From: Candidatus Sericytochromatia bacterium
GTDB taxonomy: Bacteria > Cyanobacteriota > Sericytochromatia > S15B-MN24 > JAQBPE01
Assembly: GCA_035285325.1 (NCBI GenBank)
Contig: JAYKJB010000063.1
Coordinates: 1-64,000 of the forward strand
Direction of reading: 5' to 3'
DNA: 64,000 nt
Made by a program: the position numbers and the translations under genes. Below are positions 28,862 to 38,283 of the stretch, piece after piece. How positions within the stretch are numbered: the stretch's first letter is position 1; every line of letters starts with the position of its first letter. The notes beneath the pieces were generated by a model that saw only the letters and a list, made by a program, of their open reading frames with translations, did no database searches and was not told the DNA's origin.

Positions 28862-29808
28862 GGCGCACTCCAGTTGGTGAACAATTCGAGGGCCACCGGT
28901 CCGAAGATCACGATGAAGACCACCGGGAAGATGAAAAATACCAGCGGGAAGGAGAGCTTCACGGGGGCCTGCATGGCCTGTTCCTGGGCGCGTTGAATGC
29001 GGTTGTCGCGGGCAATCTCACTCTGGACGCGCAGGCTCTTGGCCACGCTGGTGCCCATGGCCTCGGTCTGGATCATGGACATGACCACCGAGTTGATTTC
29101 CTTGAGGCCGACGCGGCGGGCCATTTCCTTGAGCGCGTCCCCTCGGGGACGTCCGAGCTGGATCTCACGCAAGACCTGGTCGATTTCCTCGCGCAGCGGG
29201 GAGGGGCGCGTCTTCTCCACCACCTTTTGGAGACTCGCCTGGAGGGAGAGGCCTGCTTCCACGCACACGGTCAGCAGGTCGAGAACGGTCGGGAGCTGTT
29301 TCAAGATGGCGTTGCGTCGGCGATCGCCCTCCTGCCTCAGCACCAGCACCGGGTACCAGTAGCCTCCGATGCCCGCAATCAGGGCCATCAGGGCTGCCAT
29401 GGCCGTGTTGTAACCGAACAGCGCGATCGCGAAGACCACCGCGCCGAGGGGCATCAGCACGGCGCATTTGACCTGCCAGACGCGAACTTGCAACGGCGTC
29501 ATGGCGTAGCGCCCCGCCGTCTGCAGGAGCTTGGCCAGGTCGTTGGACTCCCCTTCCGTGAAGCGCTCCTCCACGAAGGGCTTGAAGGCTGAGTCCAGCT
29601 TGGTGTTGAGGTCGGCCAGGGCGTCGGGGTTGGCCTTGCCCTCGGCCGCGGGATCCCGCGGTCGGAAGCTGGGGCGTTCTTCCGGTTGGGTGAGGCGCTT
29701 CAGGCGTTCCTCGACGTCTTCGCGCTGTTTGGGCTTGGCGATCGCCAGAAAGAACAGGAAGGTGGAGGCAAAAATCAGGAACGCCAGCAGCAGTACCACA
29801 GGGTCCAT
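28858..29808 (-). CDS. tadC: Tad pilus inner-membrane platform protein TadC
   Basis: The 316-aa type II/IV secretion platform protein (T2SSF domain) has an N-terminal membrane helix (1-24), two central helices (115-155) and a C-terminal pair (285-312). The conserved cytoplasmic segment between them contains LPTVLDLLTVCVEAGLSL and MIQTEAMGTSVAKSLR. With TadB it forms the platform that the TadA ATPase turns to extrude Flp pilin. It lies 3 bp after tadB and overlaps the DUF192 gene. Confidence 0.92.
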   Translation of the reverse strand: MDPVVLLLAFLIFASTFLFFLAIAKPKQREDVEERLKRLTQPEERPSFRPRDPAAEGKANPDALADLNTKLDSAFKPFVEERFTEGESNDLAKLLQTAGRYAMTPLQVRVWQVKCAVLMPLGAVVFAIALFGYNTAMAALMALIAGIGGYWYPVLVLRQEGDRRRNAILKQLPTVLDLLTVCVEAGLSLQASLQKVVEKTRPSPLREEIDQVLREIQLGRPRGDALKEMARRVGLKEINSVVMSMIQTEAMGTSVAKSLRVQSEIARDNRIQRAQEQAMQAPVKLSFPLVFFIFPVVFIVIFGPVALELFTNWSAP

Positions 29809-29811
29809 CGC

Positions 29812-30729
29812 TCACACCTCGATCGTCACGATGCGCTTGATGAAATAGGCGCCGGCCGCGATCATGCCGGCCCCCAGCGCGGTCATCAGCATGCCAATGG
29901 GGTGGCTCAGCAGCAGGCCCGTCCGGTCAGGGGCGATCAGAAACATCGCCACGAAGAGCCCCACGGGCAGCAGGGCCAGCACCCAGCCGCTCATGCGACC
30001 TTGCGTCGTCAGGGTGCGAATCTGTTTTTGCAGCTTGTTGCGCTGCCGGATCGTTTCGGCCACCGTGTCCAGAATCTCGGCCACGTTGCCACCCGTCTGG
30101 CGTTGCACGATCAGGGCGGTGGTGGCGATTTCCAGCTCCTCGAGCGGAATGCGCTCGGCCCAGGCGGCCAGAGCAACGTCGAGCGGAACCCCCATTCGCA
30201 GCTCCTGCAGCACCTCCGTTACTTCCCCGCGGATCGGGTCCGAAAAGTCCGTCGCAATCGATTCGAAGGTCTGCAGCACGGTCTGTCCGCTCTTGACGCC
30301 ATTGGCCATCATGCTCAGGGCATCGGTGAACTGGTCCAGAAATTCCGCCAGGCGTTGATTGCGGCGCATCTCCAGGTAGGCGTGGCGGGACCGCCACGTC
30401 ACCATGCCGAGCCCCCCACCGAACAGGACTCCCCCCGGGGTCAGGCCGCCCATCAGGAATCCCACCGCCGCCACGCCGAGGGAGGCCAGCAGCCAGCGCT
30501 GCCGAAAGGTCTGGGGGGTGAGGTCCAGGCCTGCCTGGCGCAGATGTTTCGCGAGGGCTTGCTCACCCCCTTGGTCGCTGGGGCGGGCGGGCGTCGCACC
30601 CGCCTGGGGCGTAGCGCCCGCCCCAGGCCGTTCGTGGTGGCTCTGCCAGGCGCGCAGGGCGAACCAGGCGGCCCCGAAGACCAGCCCGAACAGACCCACG
30701 AAGAGGAGTAGCTGCGTCGCCAGGCTCAC
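29812..30729 (-). CDS. tadB: Tad pilus inner-membrane platform protein TadB
   Basis: The 305-aa protein has one N-terminal helix (5-25), a pair at 85-115 and a C-terminal pair (245-300), with the T2SSF core (EFLDQFTDALSMMANGVKSG and ATTALIVQRQTGGNVAEIL). It forms the platform with TadC. It starts at GTG and lies about 25 bp downstream of the ATPase gene. Length and topology are typical for TadB. Confidence 0.92.
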   Translation of the reverse strand: MSLATQLLLFVGLFGLVFGAAWFALRAWQSHHERPGAGATPQAGATPARPSDQGGEQALAKHLRQAGLDLTPQTFRQRWLLASLGVAAVGFLMGGLTPGGVLFGGGLGMVTWRSRHAYLEMRRNQRLAEFLDQFTDALSMMANGVKSGQTVLQTFESIATDFSDPIRGEVTEVLQELRMGVPLDVALAAWAERIPLEELEIATTALIVQRQTGGNVAEILDTVAETIRQRNKLQKQIRTLTTQGRMSGWVLALLPVGLFVAMFLIAPDRTGLLLSHPIGMLMTALGAGMIAAGAYFIKRIVTIEV

Positions 30730-30754
30730 GACCCGCGCATCCTGTTCGCCATCA

Positions 30755-32938
30755 TCACGTCAGAGGGCCTTTCTGAAACAGGTCGGCCGGGAGCTGGAAC
30801 CCCATACTCTCGATGGTATCCAGGCAGTAAGGCCGGATGCCCGTCGCACGGAAACCGCCTTCCACCTGTAGCTGGCTACGGCCTGACTGCCGAAACTCGA
30901 AGATATCCTGCATGCTGATGATCTCACCTTCCATGCCGGTCACCTCGGAGATGCGGGTGATCTTGCGGCTGCCATCCGTCAGACGACTCTGCTGAACGAT
31001 CAGGTGGATCGCGGAGGCAATCTGCTCCCGGATGGCCCGGACCGGCAGGTCCATGCCGGCCATCAACACCATGGTCTCCAGCCGGGCCAGGGCGTCCCGC
31101 GGGGAGTTGGCATGGCCCGTGGCCAGCGAGCCATCGTGACCGGTGTTCATGGCTTGCAGCATGTCGAGGGCCTCGCCCCCGCGCACCTCGCCCACGATGA
31201 TCCGGTCGGGCCGCATGCGCAAGCTGTTCCGGACCAGGTCGCGGATCGGAATCGCCCCCTGACCTTCGATGTTCGGAGGACGCGCCTCCAGCGAGATGAC
31301 GTGGGCCTGCGCCAGTTTCAGTTCGGCCGCGTCCTCGATCGTGACGATTCGCTCGTCCGGCGGGATGAACGAGGACAGCACGTTCAGCAGGGTGGTCTTG
31401 CCCGAGCCAGTGCCGCCCGAGATGAACACGTTCAGCTTGGCCTGCACACAGGCTTCCAGGAAACTCGCCATGGGCACCGTGCAGGTGCCGAAGCGAATGA
31501 GGTCGTGGATCCCCAGGCGTCGTTTGGAGAACTTTCGGATCGTGATGGTGGAACCGTTCAGGGCCAGTGGCGGGATGATCACGTTCACCCGGGAGCCGTC
31601 TGGGAGGCGGGCATCGACCATCGGGCTCGATTCGTCCACGCGCCGTCCGATCGGCGCCACGATGCGATCGATCACCACGCGTAGCTGCTTCTCATCGGTG
31701 AAGGTGCGGTCCGAACACGTCAGGCGCCCCTGGCGTTCGATGAAAATCTGCCCTGGCCCGTTCACCATGATTTCACTGACGCTGTCGTCGGCCAGGAAGC
31801 CCTCCAGCGGGCCGTAGCCGATCGCTTCGTTGGCGATGTCCATCACGATACGGGCCCGCTCTCCGCGCGTCGCCAGCTTGAGCTGCATGTCCTCGATCAG
31901 GCGGTTGACCCGCTCGGCCACCTGCTCCCGCATCACGGACTTGAAGTCCGGGTCGGCCAGCCGTTCGAACGGGATGTCCTCCAGTTTCATCTGCTCGACC
32001 AGCTTGGCGTGGATGGCCACCTTCATCTCGCGCAGGGCGAGCTGGTCTTGGTCGCGGGGAATCAAGGCTCCGCCTGCTTCGTCGGCCAGGCCTGGCGCAT
32101 GGCGGTCGGCTGGCGGCGCGGGCAAGGGGCCCGTCATGGCCGTCGGAATCGGATGGGCGGCTGCGCTGGCTTCGGGCGTCAGTTCCGTCAGGGGGCGTTG
32201 CGCCAGATCCACCTCGGGAAGCTGTTGCAAGCGTTCGACCAGGGTCTGAATGGCCTGCGACACGGGGTGGTTGGGAGAATGGCTGACAATCGGCAGTCCG
32301 CGGTTCAGGGCACTCACCACCTGCGGGTGGTAGGGAATCCGGCTGAACAGACGGCGTTTGAGCGTGGTGGCGACGTCCTCGGCGGAGATGTCGGCCGTGA
32401 TGCCTTCTCGATTCAGCGCCACGGTCAGGCGATCGCTCGGAAAATGCAGGTCGCGGGCGCGGTCGAGCAACTCCTTGGTGGCCTGGAGGGTGGGAATGTC
32501 CGGCGTCACGATGGTCAGGACCACCGAGGCCAGGTCGAACAGCGGCAGCATCAGGGGACTGATGTGCGGCCAGCAGGTGTCGATGATCAGGTGGTCGTGG
32601 TGTTCGGCCAGCTGGTGCAGCAGCGCCACCACCCGGCGATGCGGGATGACGGCCTCACCGGGTGGCGGAGCGGCCAGCAGTTGCACCCCGCTGGGATGAG
32701 GGATCAGCAGGCGCGCCAGCGGCGTGTTGCGGTTGACCCAGTCGCCCCAGTGCAAGCCACCGGTGTCCAGGTCGAGGAACGAGGCAAGGCTTCCGCCGGC
32801 GAGCCAGTCCAGGTCGACCAGCACCGTTTTCGCGCGATGGCGGGTGGCCAGGGCCACCGCGATGTTGGCGGCCAGGACCGAGCGTCCCACTCCCCCTTTG
32901 CCGCCGAACAGCGTGATGATGCGCGCCCGTTTTGCCAT
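30755..32938 (-). CDS. Fused CpaE/TadZ-CpaF/TadA: MinD-like plus pilus ATPase
   Basis: The 727-aa protein joins two Tad proteins that are normally separate. Residues 1-240 are a MinD/ParA-like ATPase (TadZ/CpaE) with a deviant Walker [10 protein letters not shown]; Arg replaces the second Lys of KGGVGKS/T. A Pro/Ala linker follows (about 250-290). Residues 300-727 are the TadA/CpaF secretion ATPase with Walker A ([13 protein letters not shown]), the Asp box ([11 protein letters not shown]), Walker B ([16 protein letters not shown]) and the His box ([12 protein letters not shown]). TadZ localises the apparatus and TadA powers pilin assembly. No frameshift or internal start is visible at the junction. 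Fusion fixes them at 1:1. Confidence 0.92.
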   Translation of the reverse strand: MAKRARIITLFGGKGGVGRSVLAANIAVALATRHRAKTVLVDLDWLAGGSLASFLDLDTGGLHWGDWVNRNTPLARLLIPHPSGVQLLAAPPPGEAVIPHRRVVALLHQLAEHHDHLIIDTCWPHISPLMLPLFDLASVVLTIVTPDIPTLQATKELLDRARDLHFPSDRLTVALNREGITADISAEDVATTLKRRLFSRIPYHPQVVSALNRGLPIVSHSPNHPVSQAIQTLVERLQQLPEVDLAQRPLTELTPEASAAAHPIPTAMTGPLPAPPADRHAPGLADEAGGALIPRDQDQLALREMKVAIHAKLVEQMKLEDIPFERLADPDFKSVMREQVAERVNRLIEDMQLKLATRGERARIVMDIANEAIGYGPLEGFLADDSVSEIMVNGPGQIFIERQGRLTCSDRTFTDEKQLRVVIDRIVAPIGRRVDESSPMVDARLPDGSRVNVIIPPLALNGSTITIRKFSKRRLGIHDLIRFGTCTVPMASFLEACVQAKLNVFISGGTGSGKTTLLNVLSSFIPPDERIVTIEDAAELKLAQAHVISLEARPPNIEGQGAIPIRDLVRNSLRMRPDRIIVGEVRGGEALDMLQAMNTGHDGSLATGHANSPRDALARLETMVLMAGMDLPVRAIREQIASAIHLIVQQSRLTDGSRKITRISEVTGMEGEIISMQDIFEFRQSGRSQLQVEGGFRATGIRPYCLDTIESMGFQLPADLFQKGPLT

Positions 32939-32940
32939 GG

Positions 32941-34002
32941 TCAGGGCTTCGGAAAGACGCCGGGGGTGCCCTTGCCGTAGTCCGATTCCGGCTTCACGAC
33001 GTTGCGATTGACGATGGTGGGCGTGACGATGAAGACCAGTTCACTGACGCGCTCGTCGTAGTTGGCTGAACCGAACAGGTAGCCCAACAGCGGAATGTCG
33101 CCCAGCCAGGGCAGCTTGCTCGCTGTGCGGATCTTTTCCTTGCGCAGCAGGCCCGCGATCACCAGGCTCTCGCCGGAAGGAATCTGGACCTCGGTCTTGG
33201 CCCAGCGCGTCGCCAGGCCCGGCACGCTGAGATCCTTGAGCTGGACGGCATTCTCCTGGTCGATGGTGCTCACTTCAGGACGCAGCGCCAGGGTGATGGC
33301 ATCGTTGCCCTCGAGGTGGGGCGCCACTTCCAGGCGCACGCCATATTCCTTCCACTCCACCGTGTAGGCCGCTCCGCCAGCGGTCGCCTGCAGCAGGGGC
33401 ACGGGAATCTGGCCGCCGGCCAGGAATTCGCCCTTCTTGCCGTTCTGGATCACCAGCGTGGGCTGCGCGAGCACGCGAATGTCGCGTTCCTGGGCCAGCG
33501 TATTCAAGGTGGCGCTGAGCACATCGGCGCGCACGGGCAGGCCGAAGCGAAAGGGGGCATTGGGCATGGCTTCCACGAAGCCCAACTTGTCGTTCCAGCG
33601 CATGCCCACCTGGCCCAGCTTGCGCTCCGTCACTTCCAGCACCTGGATGCGCACCGCGATCGACTCGTCGCGGGCCGTGGCGATCACCTCCAGCCGGTAA
33701 GCCCTGACCGGTCCGCGGCTGGGAAACACCAGAAAGTTCGTGAATCCGGCTTTCTTGGCATTGACCAGGATTTCCTTGCCGCCCGGAAGGGCCACCACGT
33801 CCGCGATGTTGGAGTCGCCGACGACCAGGCGCTCCACCCCGTCCGGCGCGGTCACGATGGTGGTCTGGCCGAGCGGGATGGAGATATCGGGACGCTGGGC
33901 CAGCGCCGGGCGGGGGCAGGTGGCATCCAGCACGAGTCCTCCCGCGCTGACGCTGACGCAGAGCGCCAGGGTCGCGAGGCGGGCTTTCAGGCGATTGAGC
34001 AA
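32941..34002 (-). CDS. cpaC: Tad secretin CpaC/RcpA
   Basis: The 353-aa outer-membrane secretin has a signal peptide (about 1-36), the pilus-assembly N-terminal domain (ERLVVGDSNIADVVALPGG) and the secretin core (NTLAQERDIRVLAQPTLV, EFLAGGQIPVP, VIAGLLRKEK and the LPWLGDIPLLGYLFGS signature). It is the gate for the Flp pilus. It is somewhat short compared with typical CpaC (450 aa or more) because it has no extra N domain. TTG start with AAGGGG 8 nt before it. A -10 box at 34038-34043 lies upstream, so the ATPase-secretin part of the operon may have its own promoter. Confidence 0.9.
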   Translation of the reverse strand: MLNRLKARLATLALCVSVSAGGLVLDATCPRPALAQRPDISIPLGQTTIVTAPDGVERLVVGDSNIADVVALPGGKEILVNAKKAGFTNFLVFPSRGPVRAYRLEVIATARDESIAVRIQVLEVTERKLGQVGMRWNDKLGFVEAMPNAPFRFGLPVRADVLSATLNTLAQERDIRVLAQPTLVIQNGKKGEFLAGGQIPVPLLQATAGGAAYTVEWKEYGVRLEVAPHLEGNDAITLALRPEVSTIDQENAVQLKDLSVPGLATRWAKTEVQIPSGESLVIAGLLRKEKIRTASKLPWLGDIPLLGYLFGSANYDERVSELVFIVTPTIVNRNVVKPESDYGKGTPGVFPKP

Positions 34003-34037
34003 GCGAGCGCCCCTTTCAGGTCGCGGTGGTCCAGCCC

Positions 34038-34043
34038 GTTATA
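34038..34043 (-). promoter_or_regulatory. Candidate internal promoter before the secretin gene
   Basis: TATAAC on the minus strand lies about 35 nt before the TTG start of cpaC, in the 64-bp gap after cpaB. No -35 is obvious. It could uncouple secretin and motor expression from the upstream tad genes. Confidence 0.35.
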
Positions 34044-34066
34044 CCCGCCTGGCGGGGCGATCGCTT

Positions 34067-35182
34067 TCACTCCCCTCCGCCGAAGCGAATGACGTGCGGG
34101 GTGGTCGGCTTTTTGGGGGCTGGCGCGGTCTGGGTTTGCGCAGCAGGCCGAACTGGGGCCGGCGGGGCGACGCGTTGGGGGCGGGGGCGAGGGGGCTCCG
34201 CGGGACGCACCACCTCGCGGATCACCACGCGGGGACGATTGGGCGCCTGGACCGCGGGCGCCGAGCGGACCACGGGGCGGCCCGGTACACGGCCGCTCAC
34301 CAGCGCCATGATGGCCTCGTCACTGAATTGCGTCTTTTGAAGGCTGGTGTCGCCGTCCGCTCGCAGCACGACCTTCAGGTTGCCCAGATCCTCGAGCAAG
34401 GTCACCAGGCCGACCTTGTTGGCCAGAATGGCCAGCGTGACCGTGCTGTCGGAGGCGATGCCGCCGCTCTCATCCTTGGCCTCCTCCTCCGCATTGCGCA
34501 CCTCGCCGAGCAGATGATCGCCCACAGCGATCACGCGCGCTTTCTGCAACACCGGAGTGCCGATGCGGCGCATGTCGTTGTTCGGGTCAGGAATCGTGGC
34601 GATCAGGTCGACCTCGTTGCCCGGCTTGATCAGACCCGCCAGACCGGAAGCGGAATCGACATTGATCGTCTTGGCACGTTCCCCACGTCGAAGCAGATAG
34701 GCGATGCCCAGCTTGCGATCCGGCGGGCTGACGCGGGCCTCGATCAGCGGCTCGCCAGCCACCATCGGGGCCAATGCGACCATTCCCTTGGCTTTTTCGA
34801 GGCCTTGCTGCTCTGCACCCGCTTCAATGGCGCCTTTCGGCAGAAAGGCGCGAGGGATCGCGGCTGTGGTCAGGCGGTCGTCCGAGAGGCGCGAGCCGCG
34901 CTCCACGTCTTCGGTGAGCACCACGACCTCCACCTTTTCCCCCGCCTCCGACAGCCCTGCGGCCGATTTGTTCAGGTAGGTGACTCCCACCGTGGCGGCC
35001 AGAAAGGCGGCGGCCGCCGCCAGCAGCAGGAAGCGCCGATTCACGTCCAGCTGTGGCAGCGCGGCGCGCGGGGATGGAGCGGCCTGGGCCGGTTGGCTGA
35101 CCGCGGAATCGCTTTCCCATGCGGGCGGATGGGTATCTTCCGGCTCCGACCCGCTTGCGCGCAGCTTGTCTCTCAGGTTCAT
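34067..35182 (-). CDS. cpaB: Flp pilus assembly protein CpaB/RcpC
   Basis: The 371-aa protein has a cytoplasmic N terminus of about 48 residues, one membrane helix (about 50-68) and a periplasmic SAF-type domain (VVVLTEDVERGSRLSDDRL) followed by the RcpC/CpaB domain (LLRRGERAKTINVDSASGL, PGNEVDLIATI). The C-terminal 85 residues are Pro/Arg-rich and probably disordered. CpaB binds peptidoglycan and helps fit the secretin. ATG 35182 was chosen because GAGG lies 7 nt upstream and the remaining frame upstream is unlike the family. Confidence 0.87.
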   Translation of the reverse strand: MNLRDKLRASGSEPEDTHPPAWESDSAVSQPAQAAPSPRAALPQLDVNRRFLLLAAAAAFLAATVGVTYLNKSAAGLSEAGEKVEVVVLTEDVERGSRLSDDRLTTAAIPRAFLPKGAIEAGAEQQGLEKAKGMVALAPMVAGEPLIEARVSPPDRKLGIAYLLRRGERAKTINVDSASGLAGLIKPGNEVDLIATIPDPNNDMRRIGTPVLQKARVIAVGDHLLGEVRNAEEEAKDESGGIASDSTVTLAILANKVGLVTLLEDLGNLKVVLRADGDTSLQKTQFSDEAIMALVSGRVPGRPVVRSAPAVQAPNRPRVVIREVVRPAEPPRPRPQRVAPPAPVRPAAQTQTAPAPKKPTTPHVIRFGGGE

Positions 35183-35202
35183 CCTCGTACCTCGGGTTCT
35201 GT

Positions 35203-35649
35203 TCAGGGCTTGGGGGGGATCCGCTGGGAAAAGATCATGGTCAACGGTTGCCTGGTGCGGGGATGAGGGCCCGCGTGGATCTGCAGGTCCAGGCGGCCCA
35301 GGCGCGGATGCTCGAACTGCAGCCAGGCCGGTGCGCCGGCATCCGCCGCTGCCACCGCTTCGGCCACGCTGTGAGGCGCACTGCGCCACCCTTCAGCGGG
35401 CAAATGGCGAGCAAAATAAGCGATCACCGCTTGAGGTGGGTCGGATGTCTGGGAGATGGCAAGACGTGGACGTTCCCAGGCGGGCAGCGGATGACTGGCG
35501 CCGGGATATTCGGGAAACGCCAGCGTGGCCTGCTGCGCTGGCGTCGTCGCCGCCATCGCCAGTGGGGCGATCGAGGCGACACTCAGCAGCCCGATCAGGC
35601 TCGCCCCTGGCAAAAGGCCGGCCAGGCCCGGGATGGCGGCGCCCTTCAT
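35203..35649 (-). CDS. Unknown secreted protein within the tad operon
   Basis: The 148-aa product has a signal peptide (about 1-33) and no further membrane segment. The mature part starts with a FPEYPGASHPLP segment and a PPQAVIAYFARHLPAEGW motif. I recall similar short exported domains with a YPGA and a D/S-P-x-x-V-x-x-F/Y-x-x-x-L-x-x-x-GW pattern, but no function is known. Its ATG overlaps the tadE stop, so it belongs to the Tad operon. A pilus-related periplasmic role is inference. Confidence 0.72.
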   Translation of the reverse strand: MKGAAIPGLAGLLPGASLIGLLSVASIAPLAMAATTPAQQATLAFPEYPGASHPLPAWERPRLAISQTSDPPQAVIAYFARHLPAEGWRSAPHSVAEAVAAADAGAPAWLQFEHPRLGRLDLQIHAGPHPRTRQPLTMIFSQRIPPKP

Positions 35650-36323
35650 TCGAATCGCCTCGCCTTGTAAGGCCGGCTGACCACCTTGGCGATCCAGGGG
35701 TTCAGGTCCAGCAGGCCCGGGGTTTGCGCGTCACGACCCCGAATCGGTAATTCGGCCGGCATCAGGGCACTGGCCGAAAGGGCAGGGGTCAGCAGATTCG
35801 ACAAGCCGCCACCCGGCAGCATGCGGGCGGCCAGGCGACCCAGCGGCGTCATGTCGCGCGAGAGGTCGCGCGTGACCGTGGCGCCGTACAGGGCGACTCC
35901 GACGCCACAGCGAGCCTGACCCAGGCCGGCTCCCAGGCTGAGCGTCCCGGTTTTCGCATACACCCCGGCCATCCCGCGTCCGCTGGCCCCGAGGCGACTC
36001 CAGGCCACGCCCGTCACCCGCACGGTGCTGCGAGGCATGGCCTCCGAGACGGCCTTGCGGGCCAGTTGCTCGTCGGGCTGCAGGCCCTTGCCGCGTCCGT
36101 CCTTGAGGCCCTTCAGGGTCGCATCCAGCGCCACGGTGCGCGCGGCGTGGCGTGCCGCCATCGCGGTGCTCTGCTGCACCAGCACCAGGCCACCGCAGTA
36201 CACGACACCGAGCAGCAGAAGGACCAGCATCGGCAGGACCAGGGCGAATTCCACCAGAGCCTGACCACGTTCGTCGTCGCGGAACCCGCCTGTCCTTGCC
36301 TGGCATCGGGGCACGGCCGTCAT
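35646..36323 (-). CDS. tadE: TadE-like minor pseudopilin
   Basis: The 225-aa protein has a short basic leader and a class III prepilin-like site: G followed by QALVEFALVLPM (Glu at +5, Phe at +6), then a hydrophobic helix of about 22 residues. TadE proteins are processed by the Tad prepilin peptidase and assemble as minor pilins. Its ends overlap both neighbours as ATGA. The C-terminal domain (90-225) has no recognised fold. Confidence 0.85.
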   Translation of the reverse strand: MTAVPRCQARTGGFRDDERGQALVEFALVLPMLVLLLLGVVYCGGLVLVQQSTAMAARHAARTVALDATLKGLKDGRGKGLQPDEQLARKAVSEAMPRSTVRVTGVAWSRLGASGRGMAGVYAKTGTLSLGAGLGQARCGVGVALYGATVTRDLSRDMTPLGRLAARMLPGGGLSNLLTPALSASALMPAELPIRGRDAQTPGLLDLNPWIAKVVSRPYKARRFE

Positions 36324-37153
36324 CGCTTGTCTCCAATCTGCAGCAAGCGAACGGTGTACCAGTTCACGCCGAAGCCCTTCTGAGGGTCGAGGGCGGTCAG
36401 CTTTCCGCCAAAGGCGCGCTGAGCGTCCAGCGGCCCGGCCGTGGCCATCGCGCCCAGGGCGGCCTGGCGCCCGTATCCGAGCAACCCCGAACCCAGGGCC
36501 GACACCCGAGGTTCCACGGCCACGTGGCTCTTGCCGGACGCGCCCTCGCCGATGCTCTCTTCCTGAAAGGCGGTGCCGCCGATGATGCCGCTCTGGCTGA
36601 ACTCTGCCAGGGCATCTGGCCGCCGGATCAGGGCCAGGTTGCTGCGGTCGATCACGCCCAGCACGCCGAGATTGGCCTGGTAACCAAGCTCGGCCGCCTG
36701 CTTGACCGCCGCGGGGCCCACCTCGGCCTGCGCCACCCAGGCATTATAGGCTTTGATGCCTTCGTGCAGCGCCTCCACGTTTTCGCGGTGGTGGACGGCT
36801 CGCCCCAAGGCATCTTGAAAGGCTTGGCGATTTTTTTCCCGGGGATCGACCAGGCCTTGCAGGGCCAGGCCGGTGGCCCGCACCAGGTGTGCCCGGGTCA
36901 GGGCAATCTGACCACTGGCCGCTCGATAGGCCAGTGAGCGGGTGTTGTGAACGCCCGCTTTCAGTCCGGTGGCGGCCAGCGCCGAGGCGTCCGCGGCGTT
37001 CTGAGCCTGAATCTTGCCCAGAACGAGCAGGCCGATGTCCAGAGCACCGTAAAACAGCGCCATGGTGATCACCACGGCACCGGCGCCCCACAGCAAGGCC
37101 TGGCCGTCTTCGTCGTCACGCAAACGCCGGAGCGGCACGTAGGGCCCTCTCAT
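36320..37153 (-). CDS. TadG-like pilus assembly protein
   Basis: The 277-aa product starts like a TadE/TadG protein: EDGQALLWGAGAVVITMALFYG gives a Gly-Gln-Ala-Leu site and a membrane helix, but the Glu at +5 is replaced, so it is probably not cleaved. AQNAADASALAATG after the helix is the typical Tad/TadG N-terminal motif. ATG 37153 overlaps the stop of the preceding gene (ATGA). The large C-terminal region is periplasmic with no recognised domain and no von Willebrand domain. Confidence 0.8.
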   Translation of the reverse strand: MRGPYVPLRRLRDDEDGQALLWGAGAVVITMALFYGALDIGLLVLGKIQAQNAADASALAATGLKAGVHNTRSLAYRAASGQIALTRAHLVRATGLALQGLVDPREKNRQAFQDALGRAVHHRENVEALHEGIKAYNAWVAQAEVGPAAVKQAAELGYQANLGVLGVIDRSNLALIRRPDALAEFSQSGIIGGTAFQEESIGEGASGKSHVAVEPRVSALGSGLLGYGRQAALGAMATAGPLDAQRAFGGKLTALDPQKGFGVNWYTVRLLQIGDKR

Positions 37154-38280
37154 CGGCCAAACAGGACGCGTTCGCGCGCGTCCCGCGTTTTGGCTTCGGT
37201 GTCGAGCCCCTTGGTCAATCCTTGTGTCCACGGCCTGACCTTGCGCTCGAACCCCTTCACGTAGGGGCCGTAGACGGGATGCGTCTGGGCCACCTGGACA
37301 AAGCGGGCCACGTTTTCACAGGTGCGCGCCAGGCCCGTGCCCTCGTTGGCGACGTTGGCTTCGTGGGCCTTCAGCCCCTCCGCCACGACCTTGGTGGTCC
37401 AGGGGGCCTGGCGATCGCCCCGGGCCTCGAAATGTGGGCTCAGATAGAAGAGTGACGAGTAGCTGCCGCTGTTCGCCTTGCCATGGTCCTTCGGGTTTCC
37501 AGGCACCGCCCCGCGCGTCTGATAGGCCTCCCCCTGCACGCGCAGCGCTTCGATGGCGCGAATGTCGGGCAATTGAATGGGGGGGACGCTTCCTCCGGCT
37601 TGCCCTCCGCCGGCCGGCGGTTTGGTCCCCGTCGGCAGTTTGGCGCCCGGTGTCCCTGGCGGTTTGCCTGCGCCGGGTGCCGCGGGTGCCGGCTCTACCT
37701 TCACGACCGGCAGGGCTTCCCGAACCGCCTTCTTGACGGCCTCGACGGCCTTGCCGGCATTTACCACGGCGGCGGGCGCCAGCGCCTTTTCGGTGGCCTC
37801 GACCCGATAACTGACCAGGAAGCGCGATTTGGGGCCCGTTTTGGCATTTTCGTGACGCCCGGGCTCGTATTCCAGCGGCAGACTCGCGGCGGCGGACAGG
37901 ACGTCGAACCCCTGCACCTGTCCCCCCGTCATGGCACTGATGACCCCTGTAAACCGGTCCGTGCGCGCCTGCAACTGAATGCCTGCGGCCTGGCGAGAGC
38001 CCTTCATGCCCTGCACAGCCTGCGCCAGCCAGGGGGGGGAGGCAGCCACGTAGGAAGCCAGGGCCGTGCGGGTCTTGCCGAGGTCGCCGCCGACCACGCT
38101 GGCCGAGCGGGAGGCCAGGAATGCAGCGGCGTTCAAGCTGCTTTGCTGTTGCAGCCAGAGGGCTACCTCGATCGTGCCGAAGGTCAGCAGCGCCAGCATG
38201 GGCAGAACCAGCGCAAATTCAGCCAGGGCTTGGCCGTTCTCGCCGGCCTTCAAACGGCCGAGACCTTTGGCATCAACCAC
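37150..38280 (-). CDS. TadE/TadF-like minor pilin with a Pro/Gly-rich insert
   Basis: The 376-aa protein has a clear class III prepilin site (ENGQALAEFALVLPML; Gly, then Glu at +5 and Phe at +6) and a helix at about 18-42. Between residues 200 and 240 lies a Pro/Gly/Lys-rich low-complexity linker (PGTPGAKLPTGTKPP). A second globular part follows. It is larger than typical TadE (about 150-200 aa). It starts at GTG and lies 3 bp after the prepilin peptidase gene. It probably acts as a minor pilin or tip component. Confidence 0.8.
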   Translation of the reverse strand: MVDAKGLGRLKAGENGQALAEFALVLPMLALLTFGTIEVALWLQQQSSLNAAAFLASRSASVVGGDLGKTRTALASYVAASPPWLAQAVQGMKGSRQAAGIQLQARTDRFTGVISAMTGGQVQGFDVLSAAASLPLEYEPGRHENAKTGPKSRFLVSYRVEATEKALAPAAVVNAGKAVEAVKKAVREALPVVKVEPAPAAPGAGKPPGTPGAKLPTGTKPPAGGGQAGGSVPPIQLPDIRAIEALRVQGEAYQTRGAVPGNPKDHGKANSGSYSSLFYLSPHFEARGDRQAPWTTKVVAEGLKAHEANVANEGTGLARTCENVARFVQVAQTHPVYGPYVKGFERKVRPWTQGLTKGLDTEAKTRDARERVLFGR

Positions 38281-38283
38281 GCT

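Noticed and set aside
28428-28868. Alternative 146-codon frame on the minus strand over the DUF192 gene
   Set aside because: The overlapping 28493-28861 frame matches DUF192, has GGAG before its TTG, and couples to tadC.
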